64,000 nt of DNA from Bacteroidaceae bacterium (lineage in GTDB: Bacteria; Bacteroidota; Bacteroidia; Bacteroidales; Bacteroidaceae): the NCBI GenBank assembly GCA_017546785.1, contig JAFYRW010000042.1, positions 124,001 to 188,000 of the forward strand. The letters run 5' to 3'. Each line of letters starts with the position of its first letter. Positions within the stretch are counted from its first letter, which is position 1. The notes beneath the pieces were generated by a model, which searched no databases, was not told the origin of the DNA, and was given only the letters and a program-made list of their open reading frames with translations. Shown here in pieces: positions 45,137-52,480 of this stretch. A program made the translations under genes and the position numbers.

Positions 45137-45182
45137 CGACAGAGATAAACGAAAAAACTTAACCCCTTAAATTTTTACAGTT

Positions 45183-45623
45183 ATGAAAAAGATGATGATT
45201 ATTGCAGCGATGGTAAGCGTGATGCTTATTCCTGCACAGGTTTTTGCACAAGGTAACAAGAATGACAGAGGCGATAGAAAAGTGCGTATCGAGAAGCAGA
45301 GAGAGGATAAGAAAAAGGAGAATTTCAAAGGTGACTTTGGGAAGGGTAATAACAAGGATCTTGTGAAGAAGAATGACAAGAAGGCGCCTAAGATTGACAA
45401 GAAAAAGCCCGCTCCCAAAGTGGTGGTTAAAGAAAAGGCTCCTAAGGTTATCATTAAAGAAAAAGCACCTAAAGTTATTGTAAAAGAGAAACCCGTTGTG
45501 GTTCACAAGCCTGCTCCCCAGCCTGTAATAGTAGATTGCTGCGACCACAACGACAATGACGCTGTAAATGCGGCAGCCATAGCAGTTGGAGTAATTGGAT
45601 TGGCAGCATTGTTGGCAAACTGA
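45183..45623 (+). CDS. Small secreted Lys/Pro-rich repeat protein
   Basis: A 146-residue exported protein with no known domain. A signal peptide (1-23, ending VFAQ) precedes a very basic region. From about 68 a degenerate unit (A/K)PKV(I/V)(V/I)KEK is repeated at least four times, recalling histone H1-like or TonB-linker sequences. After a Cys-Cys-His stretch (DCCDHNDND, about 118-126) the last 20 residues are hydrophobic (AVNAAAIAVGVIGLAALLAN) and could anchor it. Stiff Pro-Lys repeats would suit spanning the periplasm or binding anionic polymers; both ideas are speculation. Its own promoter and a very strong terminator suggest high expression. Confidence 0.7.
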   Translation: MKKMMIIAAMVSVMLIPAQVFAQGNKNDRGDRKVRIEKQREDKKKENFKGDFGKGNNKDLVKKNDKKAPKIDKKKPAPKVVVKEKAPKVIIKEKAPKVIVKEKPVVVHKPAPQPVIVDCCDHNDNDAVNAAAIAVGVIGLAALLAN

Positions 45624-45676
45624 GAGCATAGAAAGTAAATGTGAGTTTTATAGTTAGTTAGCCACTAAAAGTGGTT

Positions 45677-45712
45677 CCCGAGGCACGAAAAGTCCGTGCC
45701 TCGGGTTTTTTA
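45677..45712 (+). terminator. Terminator after the Lys-rich gene
   Basis: CCCGAGGCACG (45677-45687), loop AAAAGTC, CGTGCCTCGGG (45695-45705), then TTTTTTATT. Confidence 0.93.
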
Positions 45713-45769
45713 TTGCCTGCCGGTAGCAATAAATGACTAAAAGGAGACTATAAATAATAAAAACAACTA

Positions 45770-45800
45770 TTGCCTGTTTAATATAAGATGTCTATTTTTG
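45770..45800 (+). promoter_or_regulatory. Promoter of feoAB
   Basis: TTG (45770-45772) in TATTGCC, 20 bp, TATTTTTG (45793-45800). Leader about 35 bases. No Fur box was certain by eye. Confidence 0.7.
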
Positions 45801-45843
45801 TATAATTTTAAATGTAAATATTTGGAGCATAATAGTCCAAAAG

Positions 45844-48240
45844 ATGAAACTCTCGGAATTGAAAAATGGAGAAACTGCCGTTATTGTACGTCTCTCGGGA
45901 CACGGTGGCTTCCGTAAAAGAATAATGGAAATGGGATTCGTGCGCGGCGAAAAGGTAAAGTCGGTGCTCGATTCTCCTATGCACGACCCTGTCAAATATC
46001 ACGTGATGGGGTACGACGTATCGTTGCGTCGCAACGAGGCTGCTATGATTGAGGTTCTTCCCGAGGAGGAGGCACGCGAGGAGCTTACTCCCATACATTC
46101 GTTCGGCTGTTCGTCGGTGTGCGAGAGCTGCAACAGCAGTATAGGATGCAATTGTATATACCGCCCCGCATCTACCAAACGCAATAATGTCATTGACGTT
46201 GCTATTGTAGGTAACCCCAATAGCGGAAAAACGTCGCTCTTCAATGCTCTCTCGGGTAGCAGTGAACACGTTGGAAACTACAGCGGCGTTACTGTAGATG
46301 CCAAGAGTGGCAGCCTCAGCTACAAAGGCTACAGAATAAATGTTACCGACCTTCCAGGAACATACTCTATTTCGGCCTATTCGCCCGAGGAGAGATACGT
46401 GCGTCGCCATCTTTTCGATAAGATTCCCGATGTTATAATAAATTCTGTCGTTGCATCGAACATAGAGCGCAACCTTTATCTTACCACCGAACTTATTGAT
46501 ATGAATCTGCGTACGGTGGTGGCTCTCAATATGTTCGACGAGCTTGAGGCGAGCGGTGCCAAGCTCGACTATTATCATTTGGGAGGAATGTTGGGTGTTC
46601 CTATGATTCCTACAGTGGCAAAGGCGGGTAAAGGCCTCGACAAGCTTCTTGATACTGTTATTGAACTTTTCGAGGGTAACAACAAGACAATAAGGCACAT
46701 TCATATAAACTATGGCAATGTGCTCGAGAATGAGCTTGCTCCTATGCAGCAGGAATTGCATAGTGCCGATGACCTTCCCCAGCAGTTTCCTGTGCGCTAT
46801 TGGGCGTTGAAGCTTCTGGAACAGGATGCCGAGGCTCTCAATCTGTTGGAGTCGTGCAAAAAACTAAAAGAGTGGAATACAAAAGCTGCTCTTGCTGCAA
46901 AGAGAGTGCATAATCAGTTGGGCATTGATGTTGAGACTGCCATAAGCGATGCAAAATATGGCTTTATAAACGGTGCGCTGCAGGAGACTTATACTCCCGG
47001 CGACAAGGATACGCAGCGTAAGACACGACGCATAGACCGTTTGGTGGCAAACAAATGGTTGGGATTCCCGCTGTTCATTGCGCTAATGTGGCTTATGTTT
47101 ACCGCTGTCTTCTATCTTGGTGCTTATCCTCAGGAGTGGATTGCTGCCGCTTTTGAGCTTGTTGGCCATTGGGTGGCCGATATTGTGCCTGCCGGAGCCG
47201 TTCAGGATTTGCTTGTCAATGGCATAATAGGCGGTGTAGGCAGTGTGGCGGTGTTTATTCCGCAGATTCTTATCCTTTATCTCTTTATTTCGTTGATGGA
47301 GGATTCGGGCTATATGGCTCGTGCGGCATTTATAATGGACCGTATAATGCACAAGATGGGGCTGCACGGAAAGTCGTTTATCCCTATGCTTATGGGCTTT
47401 GGTTGTAATGTCCCCGCGATTATGGCTACACGCACGATAGAGAGCCGCAGCAGCAGGCTGATAACAATTCTTATAACACCTTTTATGTCGTGCAGTGCGC
47501 GTCTGCCGGTGCTTATATTGTTTGCGGGTGTATTCTTCCCTAAATATGCGCCATTGGTGCTTATAGGCTTGTATGCATTGGGAATTCTTGTCGCAGCTTT
47601 AACTGCGCGTCTGCTGCGTAAGACAAAATTCAAGGAGGATGAGACTCCGTTTGTGATGGAGCTTCCGCCCTATCGTATGCCTACATTGCTTGCTACATTG
47701 CGTCATATGTGGGATAAATGCGAGCAGTATCTGCGCAAGATTGGTACTATTGTCCTTGCTTCGACGGTGATAATATGGTTCCTGAGCTATTATCCACGTC
47801 CCGAAATTGACGGGCAGGCGCTTGCTGCTGCCGATACAGAGCAGATGGCCGCGCAGAATTACGAACAGTCGTTTATTGGAATGATAGGAAAGGCCATAGA
47901 GCCTGTAATGGAGCCTATGGGACTTAATTGGCGTGCGACTATTGGTATTATAACAAGTATTCCTGCCAAAGAGCTTGTGGTGAGTACTTTAGGAGTGCTC
48001 TACAGCAGCGACGGCGAGGAGGGACTGCAGGAGAGCCTTGTGTCGTCGGGCGACTTTACCCCACGCTCGGCAGCGGCGTTCCTTGTCTTTATATTGCTGT
48101 TCTTCCCCTGTATTGCAACCGTAGCAGCTATTGCCTCGGAGACAGGCAGCCGTCGATGGGCTGTGTTTGCGGTTGTATATAATACTACGGTAGCGTGGGT
48201 TGCTGGATATATTGTGTACATTATAGGCGGACTTTTTTGA
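45844..48240 (+). CDS. feoB: Ferrous iron transport fusion protein FeoA-FeoB
   Basis: A 798-residue Fe(II) transporter. Residues 1-75 form a FeoA SH3-like domain, and a Cys-rich linker (Cys89, 93, 96, 102, 104) follows. The FeoB GTPase domain has G1 GNPNSGKT (123-130), G3 DLPGTYS and G4 NMFD. From about 400 the membrane part has two Gate motifs, with LMGFGCNVPAIMATR as the core. The FeoA-FeoB fusion is usual in Bacteroidota. The five-Cys linker could sense iron or redox state, an inference. It is followed at 28 bp by a hemerythrin-domain protein, probably in the same transcript. Confidence 0.96.
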   Translation: MKLSELKNGETAVIVRLSGHGGFRKRIMEMGFVRGEKVKSVLDSPMHDPVKYHVMGYDVSLRRNEAAMIEVLPEEEAREELTPIHSFGCSSVCESCNSSIGCNCIYRPASTKRNNVIDVAIVGNPNSGKTSLFNALSGSSEHVGNYSGVTVDAKSGSLSYKGYRINVTDLPGTYSISAYSPEERYVRRHLFDKIPDVIINSVVASNIERNLYLTTELIDMNLRTVVALNMFDELEASGAKLDYYHLGGMLGVPMIPTVAKAGKGLDKLLDTVIELFEGNNKTIRHIHINYGNVLENELAPMQQELHSADDLPQQFPVRYWALKLLEQDAEALNLLESCKKLKEWNTKAALAAKRVHNQLGIDVETAISDAKYGFINGALQETYTPGDKDTQRKTRRIDRLVANKWLGFPLFIALMWLMFTAVFYLGAYPQEWIAAAFELVGHWVADIVPAGAVQDLLVNGIIGGVGSVAVFIPQILILYLFISLMEDSGYMARAAFIMDRIMHKMGLHGKSFIPMLMGFGCNVPAIMATRTIESRSSRLITILITPFMSCSARLPVLILFAGVFFPKYAPLVLIGLYALGILVAALTARLLRKTKFKEDETPFVMELPPYRMPTLLATLRHMWDKCEQYLRKIGTIVLASTVIIWFLSYYPRPEIDGQALAAADTEQMAAQNYEQSFIGMIGKAIEPVMEPMGLNWRATIGIITSIPAKELVVSTLGVLYSSDGEEGLQESLVSSGDFTPRSAAAFLVFILLFFPCIATVAAIASETGSRRWAVFAVVYNTTVAWVAGYIVYIIGGLF

Positions 48241-48268
48241 TATTTACTGACAACTGATAATAAGAATT

Positions 48269-48970
48269 ATGAGTGACAATACATTATACTCCGACAGGAT
48301 GAAGATGGCAGAGCTTGTTGCTGCTGACGGTAACCTCCTGTCGATACTGCAACGTCTGGGAATTGAACTTGGATTCGGCGAGGCAACGGTAGCCGATGTC
48401 TGTGCGCGCTACGGACTCTCAAAATCTCTTTTCCTTGTAATATGCAACATTTACTCTTTTCGTCACTATGCTCCGGCAATGGACTCTTTGGACAAAAATG
48501 ATATTGTGCATATAATAAATTATCTGCGTGTGTCGCATAAGTATTATAAAGAGGTGTGCTTCCCCGGTATTCATAATAAGATTCACAAGCTTGTTGAAGG
48601 ACTCGATGATATTAACCGTCGCCTCATAGATAAGTTCTACGACGATTATGATAATGAGGTAAACAACCACTTCTATTTCGAGGAGAATGTGGTTTTTCCT
48701 TATATCGATTCGCTGTTCAATGCCGTCTTTGCTGGCGAGAATGAATTTTCTATCGTTAAGTTCGAGGAGAATCACAGCAATATAGGTGAAAAACTCAACG
48801 ACCTTAAGAATATTCTCATAAAGTATCTACCCGAGAAATATTCCTCTCCGATGAGATTCGAGATTCTTAAGGAAATTTGTGCTATGGAGAATGAGCTTCG
48901 CAAGCACTCTCTTATAGAGAATAAGCTGCTTGTGCCGCTTGTGCAAAATTTGGAGAATAGCTATGAGTAG
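48269..48970 (+). CDS. Hemerythrin-domain protein (RIC-like)
   Basis: A 233-residue protein with an N-terminal DUF542-like helical segment (about 10-60) and a hemerythrin HHE domain. The ligand-like residues are in RVSHKYYKE, HNKIHKL, NEVNNHFYFEENVVFPYI, FEENHSN and LRKHSLIENKLL. The arrangement recalls RIC/YtfE/ScdA proteins, which repair iron-sulfur clusters damaged by nitric or oxidative stress, but the N-terminal Cys-Cys motif of ScdA is absent. The di-iron role is thus likely and the repair role possible. It overlaps the next gene, an orphan LuxR regulator, by 8 bp. Confidence 0.82.
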   Translation: MSDNTLYSDRMKMAELVAADGNLLSILQRLGIELGFGEATVADVCARYGLSKSLFLVICNIYSFRHYAPAMDSLDKNDIVHIINYLRVSHKYYKEVCFPGIHNKIHKLVEGLDDINRRLIDKFYDDYDNEVNNHFYFEENVVFPYIDSLFNAVFAGENEFSIVKFEENHSNIGEKLNDLKNILIKYLPEKYSSPMRFEILKEICAMENELRKHSLIENKLLVPLVQNLENSYE

Positions 48971-49562
48971 TAGTGAAAAATATAGGATTCTGCTTATTGA
49001 GCCGTCGGAGATTATAGCTTCCGGCTTTAGGGCTGTCGTCTCTAAAAGTACCGATTTTGAGATTGTAAATACTCTGTCGAATCTATCGTATTATACTCCT
49101 GCACAGGCTCATTGCGACATTATTGTTATAAATCCTGCTGTGATAAACTATAATGAACGGTTCGATATCCGCTCCTATTTCTTGTCCGATGATGAGGATA
49201 TTTGCATTGTTGCGCTGACCAACAGCGGCTACGAGGAGAATGTTATGCGTCAATATGACGGCTGCATAAATATCTATGACAATACCGCGAGAATATTCCA
49301 GAAATTGCATACAGCAATAGAGGAAGCCAAGCAGTCGCCGAAGAATGAGCTTAATGAACTGTCTACCCGCGAGCGCGATATTCTTGTGGCAGTGGCAAAG
49401 GGAAAGACAAATAAGGAGATTGCTGATGAGTATAATATATCGGTATATACGGTAATATCGCACCGACGCAATATATCGCGTAAATTGGGAATTAACAGTA
49501 TCCCGGGACTTACCGTCTATGCCATAATGAATAAACTCATAGATATTAGTGATTTTAATTGA
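48963..49562 (+). CDS. LuxR-type regulator with degenerate receiver domain
   Basis: A 199-residue DNA-binding protein. The C-terminal LuxR/NarL helix-turn-helix is clear (LSTRERDILVAVAKGKTNKE, then VYTVISHRRNISRKLG). The N-terminal 115 residues look like a receiver, but the acidic pair is reduced to Glu13 (LLIEPSE), and the phospho-Asp place reads VINPAV, with Asn57. It cannot be phosphorylated in the normal way and may respond to a bound ligand or to a partner protein. Overlap of 8 bp with the hemerythrin gene suggests the two form one sensing unit. Confidence 0.88.
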   Translation: MSSSEKYRILLIEPSEIIASGFRAVVSKSTDFEIVNTLSNLSYYTPAQAHCDIIVINPAVINYNERFDIRSYFLSDDEDICIVALTNSGYEENVMRQYDGCINIYDNTARIFQKLHTAIEEAKQSPKNELNELSTRERDILVAVAKGKTNKEIADEYNISVYTVISHRRNISRKLGINSIPGLTVYAIMNKLIDISDFN

Positions 49563-49585
49563 TTGTCGGTAGAATATAACTCATA

Positions 49586-50056
49586 ATGGCCGAAGAACTT
49601 AAAATATCGGAGGGTGGCAAAGAGGAAAAATATGCCCTGCTGTATGCGCAGATAAAGAGTGTGGTATCCTGCGAAGATGTTATTATTGCCAATATGGCAA
49701 ATGTCGCGGCTATGATACACCATACTTTCGGATTCTGGTGGACAGGTTTTTATCGTGTGGAGGGGGATATTCTTCTGCTGGGGCCTTTTCAGGGGCCATT
49801 AGCCTGTACGCGTATATCACGCGGACGGGGTGTGTGCGGCACAGCGTGGCTCGAGAGGCGTACGATTGTTGTTCCCGACGTTGAGGCTTTCCCGGGGCAT
49901 ATAGCCTGTAGCAGTGCTTCGCGCAGCGAGATTGTCGTGCCGCTGTTTGCTGCCGATGGTGCGGTGCGTGCTGTACTCGATATTGACAGTGAGCATCTTG
50001 CAATGTTCGACGCAGTTGATGAATTGTGGCTCGAGAGGATTGTGAAACTGTTGTAA
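49586..50056 (+). CDS. msrC: Free methionine-(R)-sulfoxide reductase
   Basis: A 156-residue GAF-domain enzyme of the fRMsr family that reduces free methionine-R-sulfoxide. The three conserved cysteines are present: Cys74 (PLACTRI), Cys84 (GVCGTAW) and Cys108 (HIACSSAS), with spacing equal to that of the E. coli enzyme. The substrate pocket stretch TGFYRVEGDILLLGPFQGP is also kept. It follows the LuxR-type gene by 23 bp and may belong to the same redox-related transcript; it ends 6 bp from the convergent DUF454 gene. Confidence 0.93.
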   Translation: MAEELKISEGGKEEKYALLYAQIKSVVSCEDVIIANMANVAAMIHHTFGFWWTGFYRVEGDILLLGPFQGPLACTRISRGRGVCGTAWLERRTIVVPDVEAFPGHIACSSASRSEIVVPLFAADGAVRAVLDIDSEHLAMFDAVDELWLERIVKLL

Positions 50057-50062
50057 AGCTCT

Positions 50063-50422
50063 CTATCTTAGAGTCTTATAGTGCAGAATGTGTATGGATA
50101 TTGCAATGGCCAATGCAACAAAGAAAAGCTTGAACCACACAGCCTCGGCAATAAAAAAGGTGCAGTAGAGCAGGGTAATCCACACCATACTCACTGATAC
50201 TATCTTTACACGCAAAGGAATTGCTTTGTGCTCGCGGAAATTCTTTATATAAGGTCCGAATCTGGGATTCTCGAGCAACCACTCATAGAGGCGCGGTGAA
50301 CTGCGGAAATAGAGCGCGGCGGCAAGCAACAAAAATGGCGTAGTCGGCAAAATGGGCAGGAAAATGCCTATTACGCCTAATCCTAATGATATTGTTCCTA
50401 AAATTGCCAATATTGTTTTCAT
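50063..50422 (-). CDS. DUF454/YbaN-family membrane protein
   Basis: A 119-residue inner membrane protein with the DUF454 signature GIFLPILPTTPFLLLAAALYFRSSPRLYEWLL, shown here in part, and later NPRFGPYIKNFREHKAIP. Three helices. Function unknown; the family is often near iron or heme genes. It is alone on the minus strand. Confidence 0.9.
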   Translation of the reverse strand: MKTILAILGTISLGLGVIGIFLPILPTTPFLLLAAALYFRSSPRLYEWLLENPRFGPYIKNFREHKAIPLRVKIVSVSMVWITLLYCTFFIAEAVWFKLFFVALAIAISIHILHYKTLR

Positions 50423-50550
50423 ATAAATTGTTCCTTACGCTTTAAAATGCAAAGTAACGATTTTTTTATAATAGTAGACGAATAAAAATTTAATAAAAGT
50501 GTGATTTCTTAAAAAAGTCGTTGTATATTGCAGTCGCTTTAATAAATATA

Positions 50551-51060
50551 ATGATGATGAGAAAGTTTACAATATTTGCACTTATGCTGTTGTCTGTATC
50601 TATTGCTTTTGCACAGAAGGTGCATCCGATTGTGGGACTATGGCAACAGACTAATGTTGTAAAATTGAATGATGGCAGGGAGTTTCTGAACCGTCTGCCG
50701 GTGTATAAGCTTGTGAACAACGACGGTACTTATGTGGGTATTCTTGACTATGTGACAACAATCTCTCCCGACGATGCTCTGCCAAGCAATATGCCTATGC
50801 AGACAAACAGTACTGTGATAGCCCAGAAGGGTACCTACGAAATTGAGAATGATTCTGTATACAACGAATTTATAACAGACCATTATTTGAACAAGGCATT
50901 GGTTATTACAACGTCAAAGTTGAAATATAAATTCTGCGATTCTCAGAAAAATCTATTACGCATTGAATATTACAACGAGAGCCTGCAGCAGTGGATTCCC
51001 GAAATGTGGACACGCGTGGTTCCTCCGCAAGAGAATAAGGTGCTGATAGAGAATAAGTAA
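50551..51060 (+). CDS. Secreted DUF4488-like protein, first copy
   Basis: A 169-residue exported protein with signal peptide (to about 22, ending AFAQ) and a small lipocalin-like beta domain similar to DUF4488. Features are GLWQQ, YKLVNNDGTYVG, QKGTYEIENDSVY and EMWTRV. Three ATG codons in a row make the start uncertain (50551, 50554 or 50557). It precedes a related gene by 39 bp. Function unknown. Confidence 0.72.
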   Translation: MMMRKFTIFALMLLSVSIAFAQKVHPIVGLWQQTNVVKLNDGREFLNRLPVYKLVNNDGTYVGILDYVTTISPDDALPSNMPMQTNSTVIAQKGTYEIENDSVYNEFITDHYLNKALVITTSKLKYKFCDSQKNLLRIEYYNESLQQWIPEMWTRVVPPQENKVLIENK

Positions 51061-51099
51061 TGTTTAACGGGAATTATTTATCATTTAAACTTTATAGCT

Positions 51100-51588
51100 A
51101 TGAAAAAGTTGTTTTACGCTATTGCGGCCTTTATCTCTTTGGGCTTTGTGACTGCTTGTTGTGATGTTGATGTTGTAAGAACCGGTGAGCCTCTCGAGGG
51201 TATGTGGCAATATTGCCAACCTATCGTTAGTGCCGATGGTGATGTTTCATATACTCATCGTCCTATTTATAAGGTAATTGATTCTCGCGGAGCATATTAT
51301 GTGTGCGTAGGTAGAATGACTGCCGTTGAGAATGCCGAGAATAATATGCAGGAGGTAAGAACTTTCTTGACACAGAAGGGACGCTATGAGATTGAAAGTG
51401 ACAGCGTTTATTACGAGTATATAGAATTGCACAACCACAAGCCTTTTGAAAATACTACCTCTGTGATGAACTATAAGTTCGATGATGAGAATAAGGAGTA
51501 TATGCACGTTACATTCGTGAATAACGAGACCGGAATCTCTGTTTCTGAGGTATGGCGCAGAGTGGAATTTGTAGGCGCTGCTGAATAA
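51100..51588 (+). CDS. DUF4488-like lipoprotein, second copy
   Basis: A 162-residue relative of the preceding gene: GMWQY, YKVIDSRGAYYVCVG, QKGRYEIESDSVYYEYI, YKF and EVWRRV align in order. The signal ends GFVTAC, with lipobox Cys20, so unlike the first copy it is a lipoprotein. Tandem duplication with a change of localisation is the simplest reading. Function unknown. Confidence 0.72.
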   Translation: MKKLFYAIAAFISLGFVTACCDVDVVRTGEPLEGMWQYCQPIVSADGDVSYTHRPIYKVIDSRGAYYVCVGRMTAVENAENNMQEVRTFLTQKGRYEIESDSVYYEYIELHNHKPFENTTSVMNYKFDDENKEYMHVTFVNNETGISVSEVWRRVEFVGAAE

Positions 51589-51606
51589 AAAGTATCTGTC
51601 CTATAT

Positions 51607-51638
51607 AAAAATGGAGCCCGTGGGCTCCATTTTTTTTG
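51607..51638 (+). terminator. Terminator after the DUF4488 pair
   Basis: AAAAATGGAGCC pairs with GGCTCCATTTTT around CGTG, then TTTT. Confidence 0.9.
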
Positions 51639-51732
51639 TACTTTTTTACTCTTCTTTGTTCTTGATTGTACTTTTTGGTGCAATTTGTGCAAAAAGTGTG
51701 GCGAAAAACACTATTTTGTTTAAAAATGTACA

Positions 51733-51740
51733 TATATTTG
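51733..51740 (+). promoter_or_regulatory. -7 box of the DUF2147 gene
   Basis: TATATTTG, 50 bp before the start; a TTTG at 51715 is only 14 bp upstream, so the -33 is unclear. Confidence 0.5.
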
Positions 51741-51790
51741 TGCCAAAATATCCAAAAGGTATAATAAATTTAATGGTATAACCTTAAAAA

Positions 51791-52255
51791 ATGAACAAAA
51801 TGAAGAATGTTTTATTTGCACTCCTTGCATTGGTTGCGTTTGTGGCTCCTGTCTCTTCTCAGAATTTGAATGACAATGGCGATAATATTGTGGGAGAGTA
51901 TCTTACCGACCGTGGCGGTAGCAAAAGCAAGGTTCGTGTTACACGAAACGATAATGGCACATATACTGCTCAGGTTTTTTGGGTAGAGAATGCTATCGAC
52001 AAGAACGGCAACAAGCGTAAGGATGTTAAGAACCCCGATAAGAGCCTTCGTAATGTGGATATTGACAAGGTGATTCTTGTAGATGGCCTTAAATACGACG
52101 CTCAAGATAAAAAGTGGGGCGGTACAAAAATCTACGATCCTACTAAGGGATTAAAGGTTAATGTGTCGGCTGAATTTATTGAGCCTACAAAGCTTAAATT
52201 GCGCGGAACAATAATGGGAGTAGGCGTTACTCTCTATTGGCAGAAGCTGAACTAA
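51791..52255 (+). CDS. Secreted DUF2147 protein
   Basis: A 154-residue exported beta-barrel-like protein of the DUF2147 family. A signal peptide ends near residue 23 (VSSQN). Family marks are GEYLTDRGGSKSKVRV, NPDKSLRNVDI, WGGTKIYDPTKG and LRGTIMGVGVTLYW. Such proteins are periplasmic and of unknown function. It stands alone with its own terminator. Confidence 0.87.
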   Translation: MNKMKNVLFALLALVAFVAPVSSQNLNDNGDNIVGEYLTDRGGSKSKVRVTRNDNGTYTAQVFWVENAIDKNGNKRKDVKNPDKSLRNVDIDKVILVDGLKYDAQDKKWGGTKIYDPTKGLKVNVSAEFIEPTKLKLRGTIMGVGVTLYWQKLN

Positions 52256-52278
52256 AAGTAAAAAGAGTTTACTCTTAT

Positions 52279-52317
52279 AATTAGAGCCGTAATTTTTGCG
52301 GCTCTAATTTGTTTTTA
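52279..52317 (+). terminator. Terminator after the DUF2147 gene
   Basis: AATTAGAGCCG and complement around a nine-base loop, followed by TGTTTTT. Confidence 0.85.
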
Positions 52318-52440
52318 ATCTCATATTCGGAATCCGCGGCGTGCTGTCAAAAAATGTATTTTATTAAGCATTTTGCTATTATTTTGGATTGATATACGAA
52401 AAAAAACGTATAAACGCCACAATATATACAACAAATAGAC

Positions 52441-52448
52441 TATATTTG
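52441..52448 (+). promoter_or_regulatory. -7 box of the repeat-protein gene
   Basis: TATATTTG, 32 bp before the start codon. No matching -33. The 120 bp before it show nothing else. Confidence 0.55.
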
Positions 52449-52480
52449 CAGCTCATTTGAAAACTAAAAACATTATTTAT

